Source of the DNA: SAR202-VII-2 sp965263165
Lineage (GTDB): Bacteria > Chloroflexota > Dehalococcoidia > Lucifugimonadales > SAR202-VII-2
DNA: 64,000 nt
Assembly: GCA_965263165.1 (NCBI GenBank)
Contig: OZ253584.1
Coordinates: 124,001 to 188,000, forward strand
Direction: 5' to 3'
The position numbers were made by a program, and so were the translations under genes. This document shows positions 34,995 through 43,926 of the stretch, in pieces (the stretch's first letter is position 1; each line of letters opens with the position of its first letter). Under the pieces are notes generated by a model, which was not told the DNA's origin, ran no database searches, and saw nothing but the letters and a program-made list of their open reading frames with translations.

Positions 34995-36362
34995 ATGCGC
35001 CGGAAGCCCAGGTTCTACTACGGTTGGACCATCGTTGGCGTCGCTGCCCTGGCCGGCTATGCGACCAGCATGCAAATGCTCCCCGTCCAGGGCGTCTTCC
35101 TCAAGCCAGTCACCGAAGAGTTCGGCTGGAGCCGCACCGCCTTCACCTCGGCGATAACCGCCGGGACCGTACTCGCCGTCTTCGCCGCGCCCATCGTCGG
35201 AGCGCTCCTCGACAGGTTCGGCGGAAGATGGACCGTCACCTTCGGTCTCTCCGCTCTGGCGGCCACCATGTTCGCCGTGTCCACCGTGTCCACGTTCTGG
35301 CAATTCTTCATTCCCATCGCCGCCGCCCGAGTCATGCACCTCGGCGTCATCTCCACCGCCGTCATGGGGCCACTCGTGCCGATGTGGTTCATCGTCAAGC
35401 GCGGCAGGGCGCTGGCGCTCGCGGGCCTTGGGCCCAGGATCGGCGTCATGGTGAATCCCGTGTTCGCTCAGGCGCTCATCAGCTTCTTCACCTGGAGAGC
35501 CGCCGCCTTTGGGATCGGCTCCGTGATCGCGGTTGTCTCGATTCTTCCCGCCGCCATCTTCCTCCGCCGCTCCCCGGAGAGCATGGGCCTCCTTCCGGAC
35601 GGCGAGGCCCCCGAGGAACGGGAGGCGCGCATCCTGGAGGCCTCAACCCGGGACGACGCCACCGCCAGCGACCTCGACGCGTCCATCCGCCTCGGCCAGG
35701 CGATGCGTCACCGCTCCTACTACCTGCTCATGGCGACCTTCTCCCTGGCCTTCATGATCGTGTCCGGCGCCACCTTTCACCTCGTGCCCTACCTCACCGA
35801 CCACGGGCTGTCCTCGGAAATGGCCGTGGGCGCGCTCTTCTCCTGGGCCGCCTTCGCCACCATTGGCATGGTCGTCACCGGCATGGTCGCCGAGCGGGCC
35901 AACGTGAGGCTCCTCCTGACTGCGGACCTCCTGCTCATGGCGCTGTCCTTCATCATTCTCATGGCCGCCAGGTCGGCCGTCCCCGCCTACGTCTGGGCCA
36001 TCTCCTTCGGCCTGGTGGAGGGCGGGCTGTTCGTCTTGCAGCAAATGATCTTCGCCGACTACTACGGCAGAGCGTCGCTCGGGGCCATCCGCGGCACCAT
36101 CTGGATGATGCAGGTGGCGGGCAACGCCATAGGCTCCATCGCCGGCTCCGTCGCCTACGACCTCACCGGCAGCTACGTTTTGGTCTTTGCGGCGTTCGGA
36201 CTGTGCTCCGCCGCCGGCGCCGTCTGCGTCTTCTTCGCCAAGCCCCCGAGGGTTCAGGGCATGGCCGCCCCCGCCGCCCCACAGCCCCCGCCCGGCGCGC
36301 CAACCGAGCCCGCCCCAGAGGACAACGCCCCAAGCGATGGCCAAGCAGCAAATGACGCCTAA
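34995..36362 (+). CDS. MFS transporter (OFA-like), copy 4
   Basis: 455 residues. It has FYYGWTIVGVAALAG, VTEEFGWSRTAFTSAITAGT, GALLDRFGGRWTVTFG, MWFIVKRGRALALAGLGPRIG, RRSPESMGLLPDGE and FADYYGRASLGAIRGTIWMM. A Pro/Ala-rich, acidic C-terminal tail of about 30 residues distinguishes it. Its end overlaps the start of copy 5, so the two are probably one transcript. No strong ribosome site is visible before ATG 34995. Confidence 0.87.
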   Translation: MRRKPRFYYGWTIVGVAALAGYATSMQMLPVQGVFLKPVTEEFGWSRTAFTSAITAGTVLAVFAAPIVGALLDRFGGRWTVTFGLSALAATMFAVSTVSTFWQFFIPIAAARVMHLGVISTAVMGPLVPMWFIVKRGRALALAGLGPRIGVMVNPVFAQALISFFTWRAAAFGIGSVIAVVSILPAAIFLRRSPESMGLLPDGEAPEEREARILEASTRDDATASDLDASIRLGQAMRHRSYYLLMATFSLAFMIVSGATFHLVPYLTDHGLSSEMAVGALFSWAAFATIGMVVTGMVAERANVRLLLTADLLLMALSFIILMAARSAVPAYVWAISFGLVEGGLFVLQQMIFADYYGRASLGAIRGTIWMMQVAGNAIGSIAGSVAYDLTGSYVLVFAAFGLCSAAGAVCVFFAKPPRVQGMAAPAAPQPPPGAPTEPAPEDNAPSDGQAANDA

Positions 36363-37653
36363 GCCGCGGTTCTACTACGGCTGGGTCATCGTTGGCGTCG
36401 TGGCCATTGGGGGCCTGGCTGCATCCAGTCAGATGCTGCCGGTCATCAGCGTCTTCCTCAAGCCCATGACCGAGGAGTTCGGCTGGAGCCGCACCGCCTT
36501 CACCAGCGCCATCACCGCCGGAACCCTGACCGGCGCCGGCCTAGCCCCTATCTCCGGCGCCCTGGTGGACAGGGTTGGCGCCCGCTGGCTGGCGGCGGGG
36601 GCCTTCGCGGGCCTGGGGGCTGCGTTGCTGCTCATGTCCGCCGTATCGGCCTACTGGCAGTTCTTCATGGTCATCTTGCTCGCCCGAACCCTGCACATGG
36701 GCGTCATATCCGCCGTGCTTCAGGGGCCCATCGTTCCCCAGTGGTTCGTCCTCCGCAGAGGGCGGGCCGTGGCGATCAGCTCCCTGGGACTTCGAAGCGG
36801 CCTGTCAATCCATCCCTCGCTCACCCAGTTCTTAGTGAACGCCACCCAGTGGCGGACCGCGCTCATAGCCCTGGCGGTCATGATCTGGGCATTGGGCGTT
36901 CTCCCCCTCATCCTGTTCCTCCGCCGCAAGCCAGAGGACATGGGTCTCCTGCCCGATGGCGAAACTCCGGAAGGCCGCGCCGAGCGCCTGCGGCAGACCA
37001 CGGCCACCGACGAGGTCACCATGGGCGCCATGGACGTTTCGATGACCCTGAAAGCGGTCCTCCGGGAACCATCCTTCTACCTTCTGACCGGCGCCTTCTC
37101 ACTGGCGTTCTTCGTGGTGTCCGGGACAACCTTCCACGGCATCCCCTACTTCATCGACCGCGGCCTCTCCTCCGAGATGGCCGCCCTCGCCCTGTCCCTG
37201 TGGGCCGCGGCGGCAATTCCCGGGATGATGGTTGCCGGTTTCCTCTCGGAACGGATCAATCCCCGGCGGATGATGATGTTCACCCTGCCCCTCATGGGAC
37301 TGACCTTCTGGCTCATGTGGGAGGCCGACGCGGCGCTGTTGGCCCTCATTTGGGGCATCGCCTTCGGCCTGAGCGAGGGCGGCATCTTCACCACGCAGCA
37401 GGTCATCTTCGCCAACTACTACGGTAGAGCGTCCATCGGGGCCATAAGGGGAGTCCTGTGGATGGTGCTGATTGTTGGCAACGCCCTCGGCGCGCTCGTC
37501 GGCTCCGTCTTCTACGACCTCCGCGGCGACTACCTCTACACCTTCATCGTGTTCGCCGCCGCCTCCGGCTTGGCCGCCGTCTGCGCCGCCCTCGCTCGCC
37601 CGCCCAAGTTACCACCCGCAGGCCAGCCACAACCCCAACCGTCCAGCGTGTGA
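36337..37653 (+). CDS. MFS transporter (OFA-like), copy 5
   Basis: 438 residues from ATG 36337, or 433 from ATG 36352; both overlap the end of copy 4. FYYGWVIVGVVAIGG, MTEEFGWSRTAFTSAITAGT, GALVDRVGARWLAAG, QWFVLRRGRAVAISSLGLRSG, RRKPEDMGLLPDGE and FANYYGRASIGAIRGVLW. The tail (PPAGQPQPQPSSV) is low complexity. The long upstream extension in this frame is a shadow of copy 4. Confidence 0.87.
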   Translation: MAKQQMTPKPRFYYGWVIVGVVAIGGLAASSQMLPVISVFLKPMTEEFGWSRTAFTSAITAGTLTGAGLAPISGALVDRVGARWLAAGAFAGLGAALLLMSAVSAYWQFFMVILLARTLHMGVISAVLQGPIVPQWFVLRRGRAVAISSLGLRSGLSIHPSLTQFLVNATQWRTALIALAVMIWALGVLPLILFLRRKPEDMGLLPDGETPEGRAERLRQTTATDEVTMGAMDVSMTLKAVLREPSFYLLTGAFSLAFFVVSGTTFHGIPYFIDRGLSSEMAALALSLWAAAAIPGMMVAGFLSERINPRRMMMFTLPLMGLTFWLMWEADAALLALIWGIAFGLSEGGIFTTQQVIFANYYGRASIGAIRGVLWMVLIVGNALGALVGSVFYDLRGDYLYTFIVFAAASGLAAVCAALARPPKLPPAGQPQPQPSSV

Positions 37654-37804
37654 TACGCTGCCTAATGCGGGGTCCAGCGGCCGGGAGCGGTCGGCGTCAG
37701 GGACCTCCTTCTCACCGCCTCCCCGTCAGGGGGCGCATGGAAGACGCCATCAGAACCATTCCTAAACCCTTCCACACCCCCGCCCCCCAGCGAAGCGACT
37801 CGCC

Positions 37805-39121
37805 GTGAAGAAGTGGCCCTTCTACTACGGCTGGGTCATCGTCGCCGTCATCTTCGTTGGCGGGTTCGCCGACACGTTCCAGAGCCTCCCCGTACTCAGC
37901 ATCTTCTTGACCCCCATGACCGATGAGTTCGGCTGGTCCCACACCACCTTCGCACTCGCGATCGTCATCGGCACGCTCATCGGCGCCGTCGTCGCCCCCT
38001 TCTTTGGCGCCCGCCTCGACCGCCACGGCGGCCGCTGGGCTCTCGTCGGCGGCCTCTCCATCCTCGGCGGCGCCATGCTGTCCCTCAGCGCCATCTCCTC
38101 GCTCTGGCAGTTCTTCGCCCTCCAGATCCTCGCCAGGGCCATGCACATGGGCGTCATCACCATGGCCCTTCTCGGGACCATCATCCCCCGCTGGTTCATC
38201 CTGAGACGCGGACGCGCCGTGGCGATATCGGGCTTGGGGCTCAGGGGCGGCCTCACCCTCAACCCCCTCTTCGTCCAGTTCCTCGTCGCCAGATGGACAT
38301 GGCGAACCGCCGCCGTCGGCGTCGGCCTGATGATCTGGATCATCTCCGTCCTGCCCTCGGCCATCTTCATCCGGCGCTCCCCCGAAGACGTGGGCCTCCT
38401 TCCCGACGGCGAATCCCCCGCACAGCGGGAGGCCCGTATCACCCTTGCCGCCAGGTCCGCCGGCGCGTCGGCAAGGGACATCGACGCCTCCCTCACCCTC
38501 GCCCAGGTCCTCCGCCTGCCTCAGTTCTACCTCATGACCATTTCCTTCTCCCTGGCGCTGCTCGTCACCTCGGGAATCTCCTTCAACGCGATCCCCTTCT
38601 TCATCGACCAGGGCCTTCCCGACGGCGCCGCCGTCGGCGTCGTATCCCTCTACGGCGCAGTCGCCGCGGTGGGGATGCTCGCCTCCGGCTTCGTCACCGA
38701 GAAGGTCAGCATTCGCTGGGCGCTCATCGTCGCCTCCACCGGCATGGGAGTCGCCGTATTCGCCATGCTCGCCGCCGACTCCGTGGCCGAGGGTCTCGCC
38801 TGGGCCGTCGGCTTCGGCATCGTCGAGGGCAGCGTCTTCACCATGCAGCAGATCGCCTTCGCCGACTACTTCGGCAGGCAGTTCCTCGGCTCCATCCGCG
38901 GCGTCCTCTGGGCCGTTCAGACCCTCGCCAACGCCATCGGGACCATCGCCGGCGCCATCGTCTTCGACACCACCGATGGCTACGGCATTGCCCTGATCTT
39001 CTTTGGATGCTGCGGCGTCGCCGCGGGCATCCTCATGTTCTTCGCCCGCCCGCCCCGGCTCAATCCCTCTCTCGCCAGCCCCCTCGCCACCCCGCCGGAC
39101 GGCAATCCAACCGCTGCCTAG
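37805..39121 (+). CDS. MFS transporter (OFA-like), copy 6
   Basis: 438 residues, GTG start. FYYGWVIVAVIFVGG, MTDEFGWSHTTFALAIVIGT, GARLDRHGGRWALVGG, RWFILRRGRAVAISGLGLRGG, RRSPEDVGLLPDGE and FADYFGRQFLGSIRGVLW. It closes the MFS array. The 150 bases before it hold no gene. Confidence 0.88.
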   Translation: MKKWPFYYGWVIVAVIFVGGFADTFQSLPVLSIFLTPMTDEFGWSHTTFALAIVIGTLIGAVVAPFFGARLDRHGGRWALVGGLSILGGAMLSLSAISSLWQFFALQILARAMHMGVITMALLGTIIPRWFILRRGRAVAISGLGLRGGLTLNPLFVQFLVARWTWRTAAVGVGLMIWIISVLPSAIFIRRSPEDVGLLPDGESPAQREARITLAARSAGASARDIDASLTLAQVLRLPQFYLMTISFSLALLVTSGISFNAIPFFIDQGLPDGAAVGVVSLYGAVAAVGMLASGFVTEKVSIRWALIVASTGMGVAVFAMLAADSVAEGLAWAVGFGIVEGSVFTMQQIAFADYFGRQFLGSIRGVLWAVQTLANAIGTIAGAIVFDTTDGYGIALIFFGCCGVAAGILMFFARPPRLNPSLASPLATPPDGNPTAA

Positions 39122-39194
39122 CTATACTTCCTACGAGAGGCAGAGCGGCAACAAACACATTCGGCCTGGCTCGCGGATATCCGCGGCAGGACTA

Positions 39195-39434
39195 GGTTGG
39201 CGCGTTTGGGAAGACGACGAGATAGGCGCCCAGGCAAAAAGCGATTGCGGCCACGACCCAGAAGACACGACGCTAGTCCTAATCGCCAATGATGGCGACT
39301 ACGAGCAGCTAGTCGCGGACCTGCAGATCCAAGGCGTCCTAGTGTATCTGATCACATCAAGACATGGGTATAACAAGGAATTAGTGAAGAAGGTGGAGTC
39401 TACGAGGTGGATGCCACTCCCACAACAACCCTGA
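39195..39434 (+). pseudogene. NYN-domain (LabA-like) ribonuclease, C-terminal fragment
   Basis: The end of an open frame reads TTLVLIANDGDYEQLVADLQ then IQGVLVYLITSRHGYNKELV. The IANDGD acidic strand and following helix match the second half of NYN/PIN-like nuclease domains. The N-terminal part, with the first catalytic Asp, is absent: upstream codons belong to the MFS gene in another frame. It is therefore a 5'-truncated relic. It lies 43 bases before an Smr gene and shares its lower GC. Confidence 0.65.
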
Positions 39435-39477
39435 GAATAAGCAAGTGGAGCCCAGTTGAAGACATTGGCGGTGAGAA

Positions 39478-39945
39478 ATGATAGAGCGTGAACTTGACCT
39501 ACATGGCCGCACGTGGGCAGAAGCCCAGCAGGAATTCGTTCATTTCTACAATCACTCGCTCGACCAGGCTACTGACCCTAACAGTATCCAACTGCGCGTG
39601 ATTCATGGGTATGGCTCCAACGGTGAGGGCGGCGTGATTCGGAAACGGTTGCGCGCCTTTCTCGACAGGCATAGCGACCGCCTAGAATTCACTCCAGGGG
39701 AGAGCATGGACGGCAACCAAGGCTGCACGGTCGTGCAGCCCATGAAGCGCCTCCCCGATGAGGATGAATCGCTCGCTGAAGCAATCTGGGATTACTGCGA
39801 ACGGCCACGGACTCAGAGCAAGGTCGTGGGGAAGTTTCACAAACACGGTCAGCCTAAGATTATGCAAGCCATCAAGTCGCTTGAGAAACAGGGGCGCTTG
39901 GCAACGCAAAGCTCCGTCGGTCCAGTTAAGTACGTGACCCGCTAG
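39478..39945 (+). CDS. Smr-domain protein
   Basis: 155 residues. The Smr domain is clear: LDLHGRTWAEAQQEFVHFYN (LDxHG motif) and RVIHGYGSNGEGGVIRKRLR (HGxGxxxG). It is a nuclease-type fold that acts on DNA or RNA. The C-terminal third (SKVVGKFHKHGQPKIMQAIK) resembles a winged helix. It may act on stalled ribosomes or recombination intermediates like other small Smr proteins; the substrate is unknown. The NYN fragment upstream suggests a former nucleic-acid-processing pair. Confidence 0.85.
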   Translation: MIERELDLHGRTWAEAQQEFVHFYNHSLDQATDPNSIQLRVIHGYGSNGEGGVIRKRLRAFLDRHSDRLEFTPGESMDGNQGCTVVQPMKRLPDEDESLAEAIWDYCERPRTQSKVVGKFHKHGQPKIMQAIKSLEKQGRLATQSSVGPVKYVTR

Positions 39946-40346
39946 TATTGCCAATTGAGAGCCACTAGGTCTGGGGGTGCCTTGCCCCAGCTTCATTTGA
40001 TTCCGGCCAGCAAAAGGCCCCCACGCATTGACGCCCACGGCAGACCGCCGTCATTCGCGCTGGCCTCCGCTGTAACGCAGGGATCAGCGTCCCGCGCCCA
40101 CCGGCTTGGCCTTCCATCTCCCGATCCCGGCCAGGCGCCCGCTCGAACAGGGATGGTGACGAGGGCTTCGGCGTCGTCACCATCGCGGCAATGTCGTCGA
40201 CGCCTGCGGGCAGGGTCGCGTTGGTGGCCTAGCCCCAACGCGCCGCAGTTGCCCCGGAATCGGCCAGGGATTCGGCCTCGGCCGCAACCTCTGCCTAGTC
40301 CTAACGTGCTATAGTTGCCCCTGATCTCCCCAAGAGAGGGTACCAC
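39946..40346 (+). promoter_or_regulatory. Intergenic region with duplicated leader and extended -10 promoter
   Basis: 401 bases without a gene. GGCCTAGCCCCAACGCGCCG then CAGTTGCCCC (about 40229) is repeated imperfectly as TGCCTAGTCCTAACGTGCTA then TAGTTGCCCC (about 40283). The second copy holds GTGCTATAGT with an extended -10 (TATAGT at 40310-40315), suited to the GYD gene at 40347. Confidence 0.45.
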
Positions 40347-40721
40347 ATGGCCACCTACATACTCCTTCTCACCCTCACCCCCGAAGGTCAGGAAAAGATG
40401 CTGGAAAACAGCGACCTCGTCCTCTCTACCGGGAACGTCCTCGCTGGCCACGGCGTGCAGATCCTCGGGCTCTACGGTGTCCTCGGCGCCTACGACTTCG
40501 TCGGCATCGTAGAAGCCCCCGACAACGACGCCGTGGCCCGCTTCTCCGTCCGGTGGGGCGCCAAGGCCGGAGTCCACGTCACTACCCTGCCCGCCATCCC
40601 CATCTCCCGCTTCGAAGAGAGCGTCCCCGACGAAAGCAAACCCGTCGCCGCGGCAGCCGTCCCCTGGGACCCCACCGAGCTCCCCCCGGACGAATGGGAC
40701 CTGCCCAAGCTGCCCGGCTAA
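40347..40721 (+). CDS. GYD-domain protein
   Basis: 124 residues with an N-terminal GYD-type ferredoxin-like fold (MATYILLLTLTPEGQEKMLE, GLYGVLGAYDFVGIVEAPDN). The family is small, dimeric and of unknown function. GAGAGGG precedes the ATG. The C-terminal 40 residues are Pro/Asp-rich and probably disordered. It is followed 42 bases later by the cyclodeaminase-like gene and is probably co-transcribed with it. Confidence 0.85.
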   Translation: MATYILLLTLTPEGQEKMLENSDLVLSTGNVLAGHGVQILGLYGVLGAYDFVGIVEAPDNDAVARFSVRWGAKAGVHVTTLPAIPISRFEESVPDESKPVAAAAVPWDPTELPPDEWDLPKLPG

Positions 40722-40763
40722 CTCGCCGATAGACTCATCAAACTCCAACCACGGAGACGCCCT

Positions 40764-41828
40764 ATGGTCTTGATACTCACCAACAAGGACATCGACTCGT
40801 TGATAGACATCAACGACAGCATCGGGGCCATGGATCAAGCCTTTGGGGAGTTGGGCAAGGGCATCGCCACCAGCCGTCCCCGCACGCTGTCCTACAGCCC
40901 CTTGGGCCCGAACGACTACTACCTGTTCTCCTGTATGGACAGCTCCCTGCCCAGCCAGGGCGTCCACATGATCCGCATGACCTCCGACCACGTCCTGCAA
41001 ACCTCCCACGACGGCATCCCTCGGCGGGACAAGCTCGGCATGGCGCCCGGAGGCAAGTTCTGCGGGCTCATCCTGATGTTCAGCCTCGAAACCCTGGAGC
41101 CGCTCGCCATCTTCCAAGACGCCCTCCTGAACCGCTTGATGGTCGGCGCCACCACGGCCCTGGGCTCCAAGTACATGGCCCGGCCAGACAGCAAGAAGAT
41201 GGCGCTCCTCGGCTCAGGGTGGCTGGCCCATACCCAGGTAACCGCCCACTGCGCCATCTTCCCCATCGAGCGCATTTCCGTGTACAGCCCCCACAAGGAG
41301 AACCGGGAGGCCCTCTGCCGCAACCTCCAGGGCAGCGTCGACGCGGAGCTCGTTCCCGTCGATTCCACGGAGGCCGCCCTCCGCGACTACGACATCCTTG
41401 CCACCGCCACAAACTCCTATACCCCCGTCTTCGACGGCAACCTCCTCAGACCCGGCGACCACGTGGCAATGGCCGGCGCCAAGAGCGAGTGCGACGTCGC
41501 CACGTATGAAAGGTCCGCCGTCGTTGGGGCTCAGGCAACCGACCTCGCCACCTTCTGGCATCCCCCGGACGCAGCGCCGATGGAGAGCAGTTGGGGTCAG
41601 ACCTGGCGGCCCGAGTGGAACTTCAAACTGCGCACCCTCGGCAAGATGGCAGCCGGTCTAGAGAAGGGCCGCGACGCCAACGACGACATCACCTTCTTCG
41701 GCGGCGGCCCCAGTCACGGCCTCGGGATTCAATACGCCGCCGGAATCACCGCCTACCGCCGCGCTAGGGAACAGGGCATCGGCTACGAAGTCCCATCAGA
41801 ACTCTTCCTCGAGGACTTCCACCCATAG
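40764..41828 (+). CDS. Ornithine cyclodeaminase / mu-crystallin family oxidoreductase
   Basis: 354 residues. The NAD(P)-binding motif is MALLGSGWLAHTQVTA (GSGxxA). The substrate side includes FQDALLNRLMVGATTALGSKYM, which carries the family R-x-G/A-A-x2-A segment in variant form, and VAMAGAKSECDVA, with a conserved acidic residue. Members reduce or deaminate amino acids or imino acids. The length is slightly above the usual 310-350. The exact substrate is not readable. Confidence 0.85.
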   Translation: MVLILTNKDIDSLIDINDSIGAMDQAFGELGKGIATSRPRTLSYSPLGPNDYYLFSCMDSSLPSQGVHMIRMTSDHVLQTSHDGIPRRDKLGMAPGGKFCGLILMFSLETLEPLAIFQDALLNRLMVGATTALGSKYMARPDSKKMALLGSGWLAHTQVTAHCAIFPIERISVYSPHKENREALCRNLQGSVDAELVPVDSTEAALRDYDILATATNSYTPVFDGNLLRPGDHVAMAGAKSECDVATYERSAVVGAQATDLATFWHPPDAAPMESSWGQTWRPEWNFKLRTLGKMAAGLEKGRDANDDITFFGGGPSHGLGIQYAAGITAYRRAREQGIGYEVPSELFLEDFHP

Positions 41829-41889
41829 CAGTAGCCAACCAAGGCCAAGCGGGGTTGTTGGGCTAGGCGAGGTACGCCCCCGCGCCTCA

Positions 41890-43215
41890 TTACTGGCTCA
41901 CGTACACCAGCCCCTGCTCGTCCACAAAGATCCCCTGCGGGCCCCAGAAGCGGCCGTCCCCCACCCCCACCGAACCCCACCTCTGCAGGTAACGGCCCTC
42001 CGCGTCGAAAACGTAAACCCTGTCCACCATCACCACGAACACCCGCCCCCCACCCACGGCCAGCCACGTCGGGCGCAGGTATTTGTCCTCCTCTCCGGTC
42101 ACCGCGCCCCACGAGCGCAGGACGCTCCCAGACCGGTCGTAGACGACAATGCGCTTGTTGCCCTGGTCCGCTACGTACACGGCGCCGGCAGCGTCCACAG
42201 CAACCCCCACCGGACGCGCCGGCTCGTCGACCTCCTCTAGAAGCCACGTCCCGCCGCTCGCGCCATCCGGTGAAAACCAGGCGATGCGCCCCTCTTCCGC
42301 CTCCGCAACGTAGACAAACCCCTCGCCGTCCACGGCGACGCCCAAGGGCTCGGCCAGCTTTCGGTCCCCAAGCGCGCCTAGGAACGCGCCGTCCGGGTCG
42401 AAAACCTGGACGCGGCCATTGCCGGTGTCGCTGACGTACACATTCCCCTCCCGGCTCAGGGCAATCGCCGTCGGCAACCGCAGTTGCCCTCCCTCCGACC
42501 CCTTGCCTCCCCAGGCCAGCTCAAACCGCCCGCTCTCATCGAACCGCTGGACGCGGTTGTTGTCCGCATCCACTACGTAGACGCCGCCGCCAGGGTCAAC
42601 GGCCACGCCGGAGGGATTCTTGAACTGGCCATCTCCGCCCCCGAACTCGCCCCAACTCCTCACCCAGCCGCCGTCCTGTTGAAATACCTGCACCCGCTGA
42701 TGGTCCCGCCCCTTGAGGCGCGCCAACGCCCCCCGGTCCTCCGGCGCCGCCCTCGCGAGCATGACGGGCAGGAACACCGCCAGCCCCACGAACGCCAGCG
42801 GGACCAACGACAACAAAACAGGCCTCGCCAGGTCGCCCGGAGCGCGTCGGCGCTCCCAGATGAAGGCCGCCGCCACCAGCCCCGACCCCACCACCAGCGT
42901 CAGCGCCGGAACCCCCACAAACAGCGCCGAGAGAATCAGCGCAGAAGCATCCCCGTCCCACAGCCACAGCGACAGCAGCGCCGCCGCCGCCCCAGCCGTC
43001 ATGGCCGCCGCCGCCGGCAGCGGGCGCCTCCCAGCCATCCGCGCCCCTCCGAACGCCACCAACGCCGAGGCCACGGTGGCCGCCAATGGCAACGCAACGC
43101 CTGCCGGAAGCGGTCCATCCGCTCCCCGGCCAGACGCCGGCAGCGCGTAGACCGCCAATGGCAGCGCCAGCGACGTCACAATCGCCAAGAACGCGCCGAC
43201 CCTGCCCGTCGTCAT
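41890..43215 (-). CDS. Membrane-anchored NHL-repeat protein
   Basis: About 441 residues from ATG 43215; an ATG at 43287 is also in frame. Four to five hydrophobic segments lie in the N-terminal 170 residues (AFLAIVTSLALPLAVYALP, VVGSGLVAAAFIWE). A six-repeat NHL beta-propeller follows, with units such as FKNPSGVAVDPGGGVYVVDA then DNNRVQRFD and LRLPTAIALSREGNVYVSDT. Such propellers bind proteins or ligands and are common in secreted or periplasmic sensors. The function here is unknown. Confidence 0.85.
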   Translation of the reverse strand: MTTGRVGAFLAIVTSLALPLAVYALPASGRGADGPLPAGVALPLAATVASALVAFGGARMAGRRPLPAAAAMTAGAAAALLSLWLWDGDASALILSALFVGVPALTLVVGSGLVAAAFIWERRRAPGDLARPVLLSLVPLAFVGLAVFLPVMLARAAPEDRGALARLKGRDHQRVQVFQQDGGWVRSWGEFGGGDGQFKNPSGVAVDPGGGVYVVDADNNRVQRFDESGRFELAWGGKGSEGGQLRLPTAIALSREGNVYVSDTGNGRVQVFDPDGAFLGALGDRKLAEPLGVAVDGEGFVYVAEAEEGRIAWFSPDGASGGTWLLEEVDEPARPVGVAVDAAGAVYVADQGNKRIVVYDRSGSVLRSWGAVTGEEDKYLRPTWLAVGGGRVFVVMVDRVYVFDAEGRYLQRWGSVGVGDGRFWGPQGIFVDEQGLVYVSQ

Positions 43216-43583
43216 GCCGAGATGGGCTATGTAAGCAGCGGAAAACCGGGGAGGGGGATAGGAGGTGTGGGACTGAGGGAAGGCCATGCAGCTACAGCAG
43301 CCTGCGAGGATTGGGGCCGCTCAATACTAGCACCTGCATCCCCAGCCGCTCAAACGCCCCCGGTGCGCTTCCCCAGGAACGCCCTTACAAGCGCAGAGCG
43401 ATAGGGAGGGGATGGGGGCCGCACAACAAGTTACCGGCTATCCAATCAACACCAAGAACTCAGGTCCTCGTGGGCCGTGGGCCTGGGATCCCATTGAAGG
43501 CGGTAACAGTGATGACGTTTCGTTCGAGTCTTCGCGAGTGGGCTGGAGCGTACTCTACTGGGAATTTTTCGGTGGGAGGTTCT

Positions 43584-43796
43584 AATATAGGGAACCGGGC
43601 GGCGCAGTTGGACGCGAGCATCCGCGCGGGACGGCTCCACCTCTCGGCCTACTCGATGGGCTTCGGCGCGGCGGGCCTCACGTTCTTCGACGACGGGGGG
43701 ATACAGTTCTTCTCGCCCCACTCGGCGGGCAAGAGCGTCATGTTCCCGACGCTGCCGGGCGCGCCCCAGAAGCGGACGAGGGTTGCGGGCGGTTGA
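43584..43796 (+). pseudogene. Nitroreductase (SagB-type) C-terminal fragment
   Basis: 70 codons read RAGRLHLSAYSMGFGAAGLT, then FFDDGGIQFFSPHSAGKSVM before the stop. The G-AAGLTFFDD...FFSPHSAGKSVMF pattern is the C-terminal end of SagB-type/nitroreductase-like dehydrogenases. No start and no N-terminal flavin-binding portion are present in any frame, so it is a relic. The region 43288-43583 holds nothing else. Confidence 0.6.
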
Positions 43797-43926
43797 CGGC
43801 GGGAGGGGGTCGCGGTAGGACTTTCGTGCGCGGCAGTGACGATGGGGCAGACCCAACGCTGTGCCCGGAAGGCGGACGCGAGAACGGCAGTCTTGGTCTG
43901 GAACGCCGCAGAATCGGGAGAGGCCT

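Noticed and set aside
34901..36355. 484-codon plus-strand alternative frame within MFS copy 4
   Set aside because: Arg/His/Pro-rich shadow; the other frame has 12 membrane helices and all family motifs.
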